Below are positions 46,102-53,957 of a DNA stretch of 64,000 nt, one piece after another. Source of the DNA: Bog-473 sp052140165 (lineage in GTDB: Bacteria > Actinomycetota > Acidimicrobiia > Acidimicrobiales > RAAP-2); assembly GCA_052140165.1 (NCBI GenBank), contig JBKQUM010000036.1, positions 48,061 to 112,060 of the forward strand. The letters run 5' to 3'. The notes under the pieces were generated by a model. It was not told where the DNA came from, ran no database searches, and worked only from the letters and a program-made list of their open reading frames with translations. Position 1 is the stretch's first letter, and every line of letters begins with the position of its first letter. The translations under genes were made by a program, and so were the position numbers.

Positions 46102-46962
46102 ATGCCCGGCGTCCACATCGTGACCGACAGCGCCTGCGATCTGACCGACCAGCTCGTCAAGGAGCACAACGTCATCGTGGTGCCGCTGACCATCCGCTTC
46201 GGCGAGGAGGAGCTCGAGGACCGCCGTCAGCTCAGCCCCGAGGAGTTCTGGGACCGCTGCCGCGGCAAGGGCGCCCTGCCCGAGACCGCGGCGCCCTCCC
46301 CCGGTGCGTTCCAGGCCGCCTTCGCGCAGGCCGCCGACGAGGGGGCCGACGCGGTGCTGTGCCTGACGCTCTCGTCGAAGGTGTCGGGGACCTACAGCTC
46401 GGCCGTGACGGCGGCGGGCACCTTCAGCGGGGTGCCCGTGCGCGTCGTCGACACCTACTCGCTCACCATGGGCCAGGGCCTGCTCGTGATCGCGGCGGCC
46501 GAGGAGGCCGCGGCGGGCGCCGGCCTCGACGAGCTGGTGGCCGCCACCGGCGACCGCATCCCCCGCACCCGCATTTACGGGGTGCTGGGCGGCCTCGAGT
46601 TCCTCCAGCGCGGCGGACGCATCGGCGGCGCCCGCGCCCTGCTCGGTTCGCTGTTGAACATCAAGCCGGTGATCCAGCTCAAGGACGGGGAGGTGGCCGA
46701 GGAGTCCAAGCAGCGCACCCGCGCGCGCGCGCTGGCCTACCTGGGCGCCAAGGTGGCGGCGGACGCGCCGCTCGAGCGGCTCGCGGTGGCCGACGGCGCC
46801 TGCGACGACTTCCCCGAGGTCCTGGCCGCCCTGGCGGGCATCGCCACCGAGCATCCGCTGCTGCCGGTCGACCTCGGACCCGTCGTGGGCACCCACGCGG
46901 GGCCCAACACCGTCGGCATCTGCTACATCGTGCCCGCCAGGGTGCCCGGGACCGCCGGGTAG
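46102..46962 (+). CDS. DegV family fatty-acid-binding protein
   Basis: 286 residues. Hallmarks: VHIVTDSACDLTDQLVKEHNVIVVPLTIRFGEEELEDR, TAAPSPGAFQAAF, CLTLSSKVSGTYSSAV, VVDTYSLTMGQGLLV and LEFLQRGGRIGGARALLGSLLNIKPVIQLKDGE. DegV proteins bind fatty acids (FakB in Firmicutes). A FakA kinase gene is not in the window. It occupies the interval where mycobacteria have sigM, between murJ and trxB. Confidence 0.93.
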   Translation: MPGVHIVTDSACDLTDQLVKEHNVIVVPLTIRFGEEELEDRRQLSPEEFWDRCRGKGALPETAAPSPGAFQAAFAQAADEGADAVLCLTLSSKVSGTYSSAVTAAGTFSGVPVRVVDTYSLTMGQGLLVIAAAEEAAAGAGLDELVAATGDRIPRTRIYGVLGGLEFLQRGGRIGGARALLGSLLNIKPVIQLKDGEVAEESKQRTRARALAYLGAKVAADAPLERLAVADGACDDFPEVLAALAGIATEHPLLPVDLGPVVGTHAGPNTVGICYIVPARVPGTAG

Positions 46963-46971
46963 TCTCACGCC

Positions 46972-47274
46972 GTGCCAGAGAACGACTTCACCGACGCGCT
47001 GTCCGACCGTGCCCTCGACACGATCGACACCGTCGTCGCTACGGTCAACGACCGGGCCGTCCGCCCGGCCATCGTGGCGGCCCGGGGCATCGTCTTCGGG
47101 GTCGTCATCGCCGTCGTCGCCATCACCGTGGTCGTCCTCTTCTGCGTCGGCTTCATCCGCCTGACCACGATCGCCGGTCACCGGATCTGGGCCTCCTACA
47201 TCGTGCTCGGGCTGATCTTCTGCGCCGTCGGCGCCGTCCTGTACTCGCGCCGCGGCGTGCCGCCCGATGCCTGA
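46972..47274 (+). CDS. Small membrane protein, hypothetical
   Basis: 100 residues from a GTG: a polar N-terminus (PENDFTDALSDRALDTIDTVVATVNDRAVRPAIVAARG) and two hydrophobic helices (IVFGVVIAVVAITVVVLFCVGFI; IWASYIVLGLIFCAVGAVLYS). A TAGTCT hexamer lies 6 bp before the GTG and suggests a leaderless transcript. It overlaps trxB by 8 bp. Function unknown. Confidence 0.75.
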   Translation: MPENDFTDALSDRALDTIDTVVATVNDRAVRPAIVAARGIVFGVVIAVVAITVVVLFCVGFIRLTTIAGHRIWASYIVLGLIFCAVGAVLYSRRGVPPDA

Positions 47275-48229
47275 GCGCCGCAAGGTCGTCATCATCGGCA
47301 GCGGACCGGCCGGGCTCACGGCCGCCCTCTACTCGGCCCGCGCCCAGCTGGCGCCGCTCGTCATCGAGGGCGAGCCCTCCTCCACCAGCGACCAGCCCGG
47401 CGGCCAGCTCATGCTGACGACCGAGGTGGAGAACTACCCCGGCTTCGTCGATGGCATCATGGGCCCCGAGCTCATGGGCATCATGCGGGCGCAGGCCCTG
47501 CGCTTCGATGCGGAGCTGCGCACGGCCAAGGTCAGCCGCATCGACGTCTCGCCCTGGCCCTTCCACGTCTGGGTCGGCGACCCCGACGCCCCCGAGCCGA
47601 CGGTGCGGGCCGATGCGCTCATCGTCGCCACCGGCGCCCGCTCGCTCATGCTGGGCATCCCCAACGAGGACCGCCTCCTCGGCTACGGCGTGTCCACCTG
47701 CGCCACCTGCGACGGCTTCTTCTTCCGGGAGCAGCACATCGCCGTCGCCGGTGGCGGCGACTCGGCGCTCGAGGAGGCGATCTTCCTCAGCCGCTTCGGC
47801 TCCAAGGTCACCGTGATCCACCGGCGCGAGGAGCTGCGCGCCTCCAAGATCATGCAGGAGCGCGCCTTCGCCAACCCCAAGATCGAGTTCGCCTGGAACT
47901 CGGTCGTGACCGAGATCCTCGGGGACACCAAGGTGAGCGGCCTGCGGCTCCTCGACACCGTCACCGGCGAGACGTCCGGGCTCGACGCGACCGGGCTCTT
48001 CGTCGCCATCGGCCACGAGCCCAACAGTTCCCTGCTCAAGGGGCAGATCGAGCTCGAGGACAACGGCTACGTCAAGACGTTCGACGCCACCACCCGCACC
48101 AGCGTGGACGGCGTCTTCGCTTGCGGCGACGTGCAGGACGACTACTACCGCCAGGCCGTCACGTCCGCGGGCTCGGGCTGCATGGCCGCCATCGACGCCG
48201 AGCGCTGGCTCGAGATGCGCGGGGAGTGA
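47267..48229 (+). CDS. trxB: Thioredoxin-disulfide reductase
   Basis: 320 residues, FAD/NADPH enzyme: FAD motif VVIIGSGPAGLTAALYSARAQLAPLVIEG, redox centre STCATCDGFFF (CATC), NADPH motif AVAGGGDSALEEAIFL, and FACGDVQDDYYRQAVTSAGSGCMAA. It reduces TrxA and so supports PrxQ and ribonucleotide reductase. It precedes trxA by 53 bp, as in the mycobacterial trxB2-trxC locus. Confidence 0.96.
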   Translation: MPERRKVVIIGSGPAGLTAALYSARAQLAPLVIEGEPSSTSDQPGGQLMLTTEVENYPGFVDGIMGPELMGIMRAQALRFDAELRTAKVSRIDVSPWPFHVWVGDPDAPEPTVRADALIVATGARSLMLGIPNEDRLLGYGVSTCATCDGFFFREQHIAVAGGGDSALEEAIFLSRFGSKVTVIHRREELRASKIMQERAFANPKIEFAWNSVVTEILGDTKVSGLRLLDTVTGETSGLDATGLFVAIGHEPNSSLLKGQIELEDNGYVKTFDATTRTSVDGVFACGDVQDDYYRQAVTSAGSGCMAAIDAERWLEMRGE

Positions 48230-48282
48230 CCCGGGAACAGATCCGGACGGGGCGCTGTTGCACCCCCTGACAAGGAGATGCC

Positions 48283-48609
48283 ATGAGCGAGAAGATCGAG
48301 ACCCTCACCGACGCTACCTTTGACGAGCATGTCAAGAGTTCGGACGTCCCCGTCCTGGTGGACTTCTGGGCGGAGTGGTGCGGGCCGTGCAAGATGATCT
48401 CTCCGGTGCTGGAGGAGATCGCCGAGGAGCAGGCCGGCAAGATCCGGATCAGCAAGCTGAACATCGACGACAACCTGGACGTGACCCGTCGCTTCGACGT
48501 GATGAGCATTCCGACGCTGATCCTCTTCAAGGACGGCGAGCCCCAGCTCCGGGTGATCGGGGCGAAGCCCAAGGGCGCACTGCTCGAGGAGATCTCGGCC
48601 TACCTGTAG
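48283..48609 (+). CDS. trxA: Thioredoxin
   Basis: 108 residues, classical thioredoxin with active site WAEWCGPCKM, KLNIDDNLDVTRRFDVMSIPTLILFKDGE (cis-Pro) and a complete C-terminus. SD AAGGAG. Directly followed (2 bp) by the CwlM-like gene. Confidence 0.97.
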   Translation: MSEKIETLTDATFDEHVKSSDVPVLVDFWAEWCGPCKMISPVLEEIAEEQAGKIRISKLNIDDNLDVTRRFDVMSIPTLILFKDGEPQLRVIGAKPKGALLEEISAYL

Positions 48610-48611
48610 GC

Positions 48612-49583
48612 CTGCCGCTCGCCATCTGGGACCGCGGCCCCGCGGTCTCCGACGTCCAGCACCGCCTCACCGCCATCCTCCCGGGGGCGCCGGTCGACGC
48701 CGACGGGATCTTCGGTCCCGCCACCCGGGCCGCGCTCGAGGCGTTCCAGCGCCTGCGCGGCCTCCGGGTGGACGGGATCTGCGGCCAACAGACGTGGAAC
48801 ACCCTGGTGGAGGCCGGATTCCGGCTGGGCGACCGCTTCTTGTACCGCCGGACCCCGATGCTGCGGGGTGACGACGTCGCCGAGCTGCAGCAGCGCCTGT
48901 GCACCCTGGGCTTCGACACCGGACGGGTGGACGGGATCCTGGGCGACGACACCGTGCGCGCGCTGGGCGAGTTCCAGCGCAACGCCGGGGTCCCGGTCGA
49001 CGGCATCGTGGGCGGCGCGACCCTCCAGGAGCTGTTGAGGCTCGAGAGCCGTGACCACGAGGCCGAGCTCGTCTCCGCCGTCCGGGCCCGCGCCGCCCTG
49101 CGTGACGCACCCCCCACCCTGCGGGGGCGCCACGTGGCCGTGGGCGAGAGCGGCGGCCTGGGCAGCGTGACCGGCGCGTTGCGCCGGCGCCTCACGCTGG
49201 GCGGGACCCGGGTCACCGAGCTGCACCACCCCGACGACGCCGTGCAGGCCAAAGAGGCCAACGAGCTCGACGTCGACGTCTTCGTCGGTCTGCGCCTGAA
49301 CCCCTCGACCTCGGGCTGCCGCACCGCGTTCTGGTCCGGCACCCACGACGAGTCGCCGGGGGGGCGGCGGCTGGCCGAGCTGGTCCAGCGTGCCGTTCCC
49401 GATGCCCTCGGCGTGCCCGACGCCGGTGTCCGCGGCATGTCGGTGCCCCTCCTGCGCGAGACCCGCATGCCTGCGGTGCTGGTCGAGGTGGGCCCGGCGA
49501 GCACCGTCGTCGAGCAGGCCCCCGCCCTGGCGGCGGCGATCTCCGCCGCACTGGGGCACTGGGCCGACGCCTCCTGGGAATGA
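48612..49583 (+). CDS. CwlM-like peptidoglycan-binding/amidase-fold protein, probable CTG start
   Basis: About 323 residues. Two PG_binding_1 repeats (VQHRLTAILPGAPVDADGIFGPATRAALEAFQRLRGL; LQQRLCTLGFDTGRVDGILGDDTVRALGEFQRNAGV) precede an Amidase_3-like domain. The zinc ligands are not intact: the usual GHGG-D-G loop reads VGESGGLG, and the usual SLHAN reads VGLRLNPS. A terminal Glu (VLVEVGP) remains. In mycobacteria, CwlM at this same locus is a non-enzymatic activator of MurA, so a regulatory role is likely. No ATG/GTG/TTG fits after the trxA stop, and CTG at 48612 is the best candidate. Confidence 0.7.
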   Translation: MPLAIWDRGPAVSDVQHRLTAILPGAPVDADGIFGPATRAALEAFQRLRGLRVDGICGQQTWNTLVEAGFRLGDRFLYRRTPMLRGDDVAELQQRLCTLGFDTGRVDGILGDDTVRALGEFQRNAGVPVDGIVGGATLQELLRLESRDHEAELVSAVRARAALRDAPPTLRGRHVAVGESGGLGSVTGALRRRLTLGGTRVTELHHPDDAVQAKEANELDVDVFVGLRLNPSTSGCRTAFWSGTHDESPGGRRLAELVQRAVPDALGVPDAGVRGMSVPLLRETRMPAVLVEVGPASTVVEQAPALAAAISAALGHWADASWE

Positions 49584-49755
49584 TTACCGGTAATAATCAA
49601 CCCCGGTGAGGCCGCCGGAAGCGCTCCGCGACAGGCCCCGCGTCCTCGGCGACGGTTACGCGATCAAAGCTTCCGGCAGGTGAACAGCGTGACAATCCAC
49701 AACGTCATGCACAGGTTGTGGATGAAGCTGTACCGACCCTTGACGGTTGCGTGAA
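49584..49755. promoter_or_regulatory. Inverted DnaA-box-like pair between cwlM-like gene and parB
   Basis: The 172-bp gap between convergent genes holds a perfect inverted repeat ATCCACAAC (49695-49703) / GTTGTGGAT (49715-49723) with an 11-bp spacer. The 9-mer CAATCCACA within it (49693-49701) is the same as one in the dnaA-dnaN origin region (57752-57760). It may be a DnaA-binding site or a terminator stem for both genes. No gene is visible. Confidence 0.45.
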
Positions 49756-50709
49756 CTACGCGACGCCGCCGTCACCGACCATGGCGCGGTAGATCCTTTC
49801 GAGGTCCTCGAGGGTCGCGAACTCGACCACCAGGCGACCCCGCCGGTTCTGGATGTCGACCTTGACCCTGGTGTTGAGGTAGGTCGAGAGAAGGTCCTCG
49901 AGCTCGAGGACGCCGGGCTCCGGCAGCTTGCGCGTCGGCGGCCGGCGGCCGCTGGGCTCGGTCGTACCTGTAGTCGTACTCGGTTCGGCGGCCGGGGGCT
50001 GCGGCGGCTCGGGTTGGGGCGGCACGACCCGCAGCTCGGAGCCGCCTTCGCGCACCAGTTCCTCGACGGCGCGCACGGTCAAACCCTCGTCCACGATCCG
50101 CTGCACGAGCTTCTCCTGGAGGGCCCGGTCCGGCGTCCCGAGCAGGGCGCGGGCGTGGCCGGCCGAGATGTCCCGCTCGGCCAGGGCCCGCTGGGCCCCC
50201 GCCGGCAGCTGCAGGAGCCGGAGGGTGTTGGTGACGGTCGCCCGGCCCTTGCCCATCCGCGTGGCCACCTGCTCGTGGGTCAGCCCGAACTCGTCGATGA
50301 GCTGCTGGTAGGCGGCCGCCTCCTCCAGCGCGTTGAGATCGACCCGGTGGAGGTTCTCCACCAACGCCTGCTCCAGGCTGGCGACGTCGTCGGCCACCTG
50401 GACCAGGACGGGGATCGTCTGCAGGCCGGCGCGGCGGGCCGCTCGCCAGCGCCGCTCCCCCGCGATCAGCTCGTAGGTCTCCGCCTCGTCGTGCAGCTCG
50501 CGCACCAAGACGGGCTGGAGGAGGCCGACCGCCTTGATGGAGGCGGCCAGGCTCGCCATCGACTCCTCGTCGAAATGGCTGCGGGGCTGGAAGACGTTGG
50601 GGCGGATGTGCGAGATCGGCACCACCCGCAGGAGCGAGTCCGTCTCCCCCGTCGCCTCACTCGGAATGAGTGCGCTCAGCCCTTTACCGAGACCGCTGCG
50701 GCGCGCCAT
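49756..50709 (-). CDS. parB: Chromosome partitioning protein ParB
   Basis: 317 residues. The N-terminal CTPase/clamp domain has GERRWRAARRAG (box II) and ENLHRVDLNALEEAAAYQQLIDEF. A helix-turn-helix (LTHEQVATRMGKGRATVTNTLRLLQLP) binds parS. A Pro/Thr-rich linker leads to the C-terminal dimerisation domain. ParA-binding residues should be in the first 20 (MARRSGLGKGLSALIP). The start overlaps parA by 26 bp. Two parS sites lie just beyond parA. Confidence 0.95.
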   Translation of the reverse strand: MARRSGLGKGLSALIPSEATGETDSLLRVVPISHIRPNVFQPRSHFDEESMASLAASIKAVGLLQPVLVRELHDEAETYELIAGERRWRAARRAGLQTIPVLVQVADDVASLEQALVENLHRVDLNALEEAAAYQQLIDEFGLTHEQVATRMGKGRATVTNTLRLLQLPAGAQRALAERDISAGHARALLGTPDRALQEKLVQRIVDEGLTVRAVEELVREGGSELRVVPPQPEPPQPPAAEPSTTTGTTEPSGRRPPTRKLPEPGVLELEDLLSTYLNTRVKVDIQNRRGRLVVEFATLEDLERIYRAMVGDGGVA

Positions 50710-51961
50710 TGCTCACCTCCTTGGCCAGCTCGCGGTAGGCCACGGCACCCCGCGAGGCAGGATCGAAGACTGTGATGGGTTGGCCGAACGAGGGTGCCTC
50801 CGACAGCCGGACCGTCCGGGGGATCACCGCCCGGCAGACCCGGTCGGCGAAGTGCTCCCGCACCTCGTTGGCGACGTCGACGGAGAGCCGGGTCCGGGCG
50901 TCGTACATGGTCAGCACAATGGTCGAGACCTCGAGCGTCTCGTTCAGGTTGGACGAGACGAGGTTGACGTTGCGGAGGAGCTGGCTGAGGCCCTCGAGGG
51001 CGTAGTACTCGCACTGAATGGGTACCAGCACCTCGTCGGCGGCCGCCAGCCCGTTCACCGTGATCAGTCCCAGGGACGGGGGGCAGTCGATCAGGATGAA
51101 GTCGAAGTCGTCCACGACGGTGTCGATGGCCCGCTTGAGCTTGAGCTCGCGGCTGAACGCCGGGACCAGTTCGATCTCCACCCCGGCGAGGTCGATCGTG
51201 GCGGGAGCCACGAAGAGGTTCTTGACGCTCGTCGGCTCGACGCAGTCCTCGAGCGGCTGGTCCCGCATGATCACGTCGTACATCGACAGCTCGAAGTTCC
51301 GGGCCTCGACCCCCAGGCCGGTGGTGGCGTTGCCCTGCGGGTCCAGATCGATCACCAGGACCCGGTAGCCCTGCTCGGCGAGAGCGGCCCCGAGGTTCAC
51401 CGTGGTGGTCGTCTTGCCTACGCCGCCCTTCTGATTGGCGATGGCGATCACGCGGGGGAGTTCGCGGGCGGCCGGCTTCGATCCGTTGAGCAGCCCTGAG
51501 GTGTCCTCCCGGATGGAGGGCGATCGCCTCACGGGCACGGGCGGCACCTGGGCTGCCGGCTCCGGCGTCTCGGCCGTCTGCTCCGGCTCCGGCGTCTCGG
51601 CCGTCTGCTCCGGCTCCGTGTTCGGCGCGGTCTCCCCCCGGGACTCCTCGAGCGGTGCCGGCGTCTCGGCCACCGCGGGTGGCGCCGCAGGCTCCGGTGG
51701 GGGAGCGGGCAGCTCGGACTCCGCCACCTCTGATTCCGCCACCTCTGATTCGGCCACGGCGGGCACCTCGGCCGTCACGGGGGCAGCGACCTCGGCCGCT
51801 CCGTCGAGTGGTGGCTCGGCGATGAGGCTCTTCACCGGATCCAGGGACGTGGGGCCGGTCCCGCCGGCACCCGGCGCATCCCGGTCGTAGTCGTAGGGTG
51901 CGGGGCCTGCAGCGGCGTGCGGTGATTCAGGGGCTTCTCGGTCCTTGCGCCTGATGCGCAT
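50684..51961 (-). CDS. parA: Chromosome partitioning ATPase ParA (Soj) with long N-terminal extension
   Basis: 425 residues from MRIRRKDREAPESP. The ParA core begins near residue 170 (RVIAIANQKGGVGKTTTTVNLGAALAEQGYRVLVIDLDPQGNATTGLG) and contains the deviant Walker A, DCPPSLGLIT and the DNA-binding C-terminal part. The first ~165 residues are an acidic, Pro/Glu/Ala-rich disordered region with short perfect repeats (AESEV, EPEQTAETP), unlike the ~265-residue housekeeping Soj. A possible upstream ATG at 52057 would place a parS site inside the frame and is rejected. Confidence 0.93.
   Translation of the reverse strand: MRIRRKDREAPESPHAAAGPAPYDYDRDAPGAGGTGPTSLDPVKSLIAEPPLDGAAEVAAPVTAEVPAVAESEVAESEVAESELPAPPPEPAAPPAVAETPAPLEESRGETAPNTEPEQTAETPEPEQTAETPEPAAQVPPVPVRRSPSIREDTSGLLNGSKPAARELPRVIAIANQKGGVGKTTTTVNLGAALAEQGYRVLVIDLDPQGNATTGLGVEARNFELSMYDVIMRDQPLEDCVEPTSVKNLFVAPATIDLAGVEIELVPAFSRELKLKRAIDTVVDDFDFILIDCPPSLGLITVNGLAAADEVLVPIQCEYYALEGLSQLLRNVNLVSSNLNETLEVSTIVLTMYDARTRLSVDVANEVREHFADRVCRAVIPRTVRLSEAPSFGQPITVFDPASRGAVAYRELAKEVSNGAPQRSR
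51558..51611. repeat. 27-bp perfect tandem duplication in parA linker
   Basis: Two identical 27-bp units (51558-51584 and 51585-51611) encode Glu-Pro-Glu-Gln-Thr-Ala-Glu-Thr-Pro twice on the minus strand, within the disordered N-terminal region of ParA. Confidence 0.85.
51721..51750. repeat. 15-bp perfect tandem duplication in parA linker
   Basis: Two identical copies of CCGCCACCTCTGATT encode the Ser-Glu-Val-Ala-Glu repeats of the ParA N-terminal region, with a third, imperfect copy adjacent. Confidence 0.8.
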
Positions 51962-52036
51962 CAAGCAGGCCCTCCGAGTCGCCGCTGCACGGCGCCTATC
52001 CTGGCCTGCCGGCGTCCCGAGGTCAAGACTTGAGAT

Positions 52037-52052
52037 TGTTCCACGTGAAACC
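52037..52052 (+). promoter_or_regulatory. parS site 1
   Basis: TGTTCCACGTGAAACC matches the bacterial parS consensus (TGTTNCACGTGAAACA) at all but the last base. It is 76 bp upstream of the parA start, between parA and rsmG, and is a ParB nucleation site. Confidence 0.93.
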
Positions 52053-52093
52053 GACACTAGCGCCGGTGACGACGTTCACCCGGAATTCACCAC

Positions 52094-52109
52094 GGTTTCA
52101 CGTGGAACA
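52094..52109 (-). promoter_or_regulatory. parS site 2
   Basis: The same 16-mer as site 1 in inverted orientation, 57 bp start to start. It shares the ACGT-centred palindrome and the same terminal deviation from consensus. Confidence 0.93.
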
Positions 52110-52252
52110 TCACAACGAACGGTCAACTGGGGCCGAGGCGGACGAGCCGGCCTGCGGTGATGCATCCCTGGCTGCGACCATCAGGCGGGTGGACGGGAAG
52201 AGTCGGGCGAGGTGGACGGGGGGAGGGGTGGGCCGGGCGGCCGCGCCCCGCT

Positions 52253-52927
52253 CTAGAAGAGCGGCTTCTTGGCCGGCACCCCGTTACGGCGGGGGAACCG
52301 CTCGGGGCAGGCCGCCACCTGACGCAGGATCCGGTACTCGAACTCCTCGGAGACGGTCTCCCCGGGCTCCAATCCGAGCCGGGCGAGGGGCTCGGCCGGC
52401 CAGCGGGGCCCCCCGTCGGCGTCCGCCGGCTCCCCACCGTGAGGAGGCTCGGACACCACCAGCCAGCCGCCCACCTCGAGGAGGGGGGCCGCGCACTCGG
52501 CCACCACGGCAGGGCGACCGAAGGACCGGGCCAGCGCCCCGTCGTAACCGCCCCTGAAGCCCGCCTGCCGCCCGCAGACCTCGGCCCGCTCGTGAAGCAC
52601 CCTTACCCGGGCGCCGAGCCCCAGGCGGCTCGTGGCCTGCTCCAGGAAGGCTGCGCGGCGGGCACCGGCCTCGAGCAGGTCCACAGTGGCCTCGGGCCAG
52701 CTGACCGCCACCACGAGGCCCGGAAGGCCGCCACCGGAGCCCAGGTCGACGAGGCGGGGAGTGGGCGGGCCCGGCGCGGCCAGGCGGCGCCCGATGGCGG
52801 CGAAGCCCCGCGCATGGCGGATCTGGGGTTCGATGTCCCCCGGGCCGAGGAACCCGGCCTCACGGGCATCGGCGAGGATCTCGTACAACAGGGGGGGACA
52901 CGCCATCCCCTCGTCGGCGCCGTCCAT
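52253..52927 (-). CDS. rsmG: 16S rRNA (guanine527-N7)-methyltransferase RsmG (GidB)
   Basis: 224 residues. SAM-binding motif RLVDLGSGGGLPGLVVAVSWPEATVDLLEAGARRAAFLEQATSRLGL and catalytic block ARSFGRPAVVAECAAPLLEVGGWLVVSEPP. It methylates G527 of 16S rRNA. The product is slightly diverged from the usual DVGSGAGLPG form. Order parA-rsmG-jag-yidC matches other actinobacteria; 10 bp separate it from jag. Confidence 0.9.
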   Translation of the reverse strand: MDGADEGMACPPLLYEILADAREAGFLGPGDIEPQIRHARGFAAIGRRLAAPGPPTPRLVDLGSGGGLPGLVVAVSWPEATVDLLEAGARRAAFLEQATSRLGLGARVRVLHERAEVCGRQAGFRGGYDGALARSFGRPAVVAECAAPLLEVGGWLVVSEPPHGGEPADADGGPRWPAEPLARLGLEPGETVSEEFEYRILRQVAACPERFPRRNGVPAKKPLF

Positions 52928-52937
52928 CGGCGCCGGG

Positions 52938-53954
52938 TCAGCCCGCGGGGGCGATGACGATGTGGCGGTTGGGATCCTCGCCCTCGGAGCGGGTCACGAC
53001 CCCCGACAGCTCGTTGACCGCATCGTGCACGGCCTTGCGGTCGGCCGGGCTCATCGCCTCGAGCGCCTTCTCCTGCCCCGACGCCAGGACTTCCTCGGCG
53101 ATCTGGGTGCTGAACCGCTTGAGCGCGGCGGACCGGCGCTCGCGGTAACCGGCCACGTCGACGAGGATGCGGTCCGTCCTCGACGGGCACTGGCGCTGCA
53201 CCACCGCCCGGGTCAGGTCCTGCAGCGCACTGAGGGTGGAGCCCCGCGGGCCCACCAGGATGCCCAGGTCCTCACCCATGGCGGCGATCTCGACGGTGTC
53301 CTCGTCGAGCAGGCGGGTCTCCACCGTGCCCTCCATGCCGAACTCGGTCAGGAGTCCGGCCAGGAACGCCCGCCCGATCTCACCCTGCTCTTCGAGCGTC
53401 ATTCCCTCGGCCATGTCCTCTGTCTCCTTCGGTTCCGTGCTCCGTTGCGGAGCCCTCTCGGCAGTCGGCCCCGCCGAGGAGCCGTTCCTCGAGCCTTCCC
53501 GCGACCCTGAGCCGGCCGTCGCCGACTTGCTGCGATTGCGCCGCCGACGGGCCGACCGACTGGTTCCGGTGCCCGTTCCCGCCGTCGCCGTCTTCGCACC
53601 GCTAGGCCCGGTGGCGCTCTCCGCGTCGGTACCTGCGGTTCCCGCGGTGCCCTCCTGGGACGCGCTGGCCTTGTCACGGGACCCCGAGCCGCCGCCCGAA
53701 CCCTGGCGTTGACCGCCTTGGCGACCACTCTGCCCCGACTTGCCACCCCGCCGGGGCCGCTCCCGCCGGGGCCGGGCACCCAGGGGCCGGACCCGCGCCC
53801 TGACCCGGGCCTCGACCCGCATCCGACCGAAGAGCCCGGTCTTGGGCTCGCTGACCACGATCACCTCGGCATCGCCGACGGCCACCCCGAGCTGGTCCAG
53901 GGCCCGCTCGGTTGCCTCCTCGACGGTCTTGCCCGCCACTTCGACCCATTCCAC
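52938..53954 (-). CDS. jag: RNA-binding protein KhpB/Jag (EloR-type)
   Basis: 338 residues: Jag_N domain (EWVEVAGKTVEEATERALDQLGVAVGDAEVIVVSEPKTGLFG), then a very long Gly/Ser/Arg-rich linker (about residues 70-180). The KH domain (VEIAAMGEDLGILVGPRGSTLSALQDLTRAVV) and R3H domain (RRSAALKRFSTQIAEEVLASGQEKALEAMSPADRKAVHDAVNE) follow. In other bacteria KhpB with KhpA tunes cell-elongation transcripts. It lies 3 bp from yidC, in the conserved yidC-jag pair. Confidence 0.93.
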   Translation of the reverse strand: MEWVEVAGKTVEEATERALDQLGVAVGDAEVIVVSEPKTGLFGRMRVEARVRARVRPLGARPRRERPRRGGKSGQSGRQGGQRQGSGGGSGSRDKASASQEGTAGTAGTDAESATGPSGAKTATAGTGTGTSRSARRRRNRSKSATAGSGSREGSRNGSSAGPTAERAPQRSTEPKETEDMAEGMTLEEQGEIGRAFLAGLLTEFGMEGTVETRLLDEDTVEIAAMGEDLGILVGPRGSTLSALQDLTRAVVQRQCPSRTDRILVDVAGYRERRSAALKRFSTQIAEEVLASGQEKALEAMSPADRKAVHDAVNELSGVVTRSEGEDPNRHIVIAPAG

Positions 53955-53957
53955 TCG

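Noticed and set aside
52030..52057. Upstream ATG at 52057 as the parA start
   Set aside because: It would translate through a parS site and add residues without conservation. The ATG at 51961 is a better fit.
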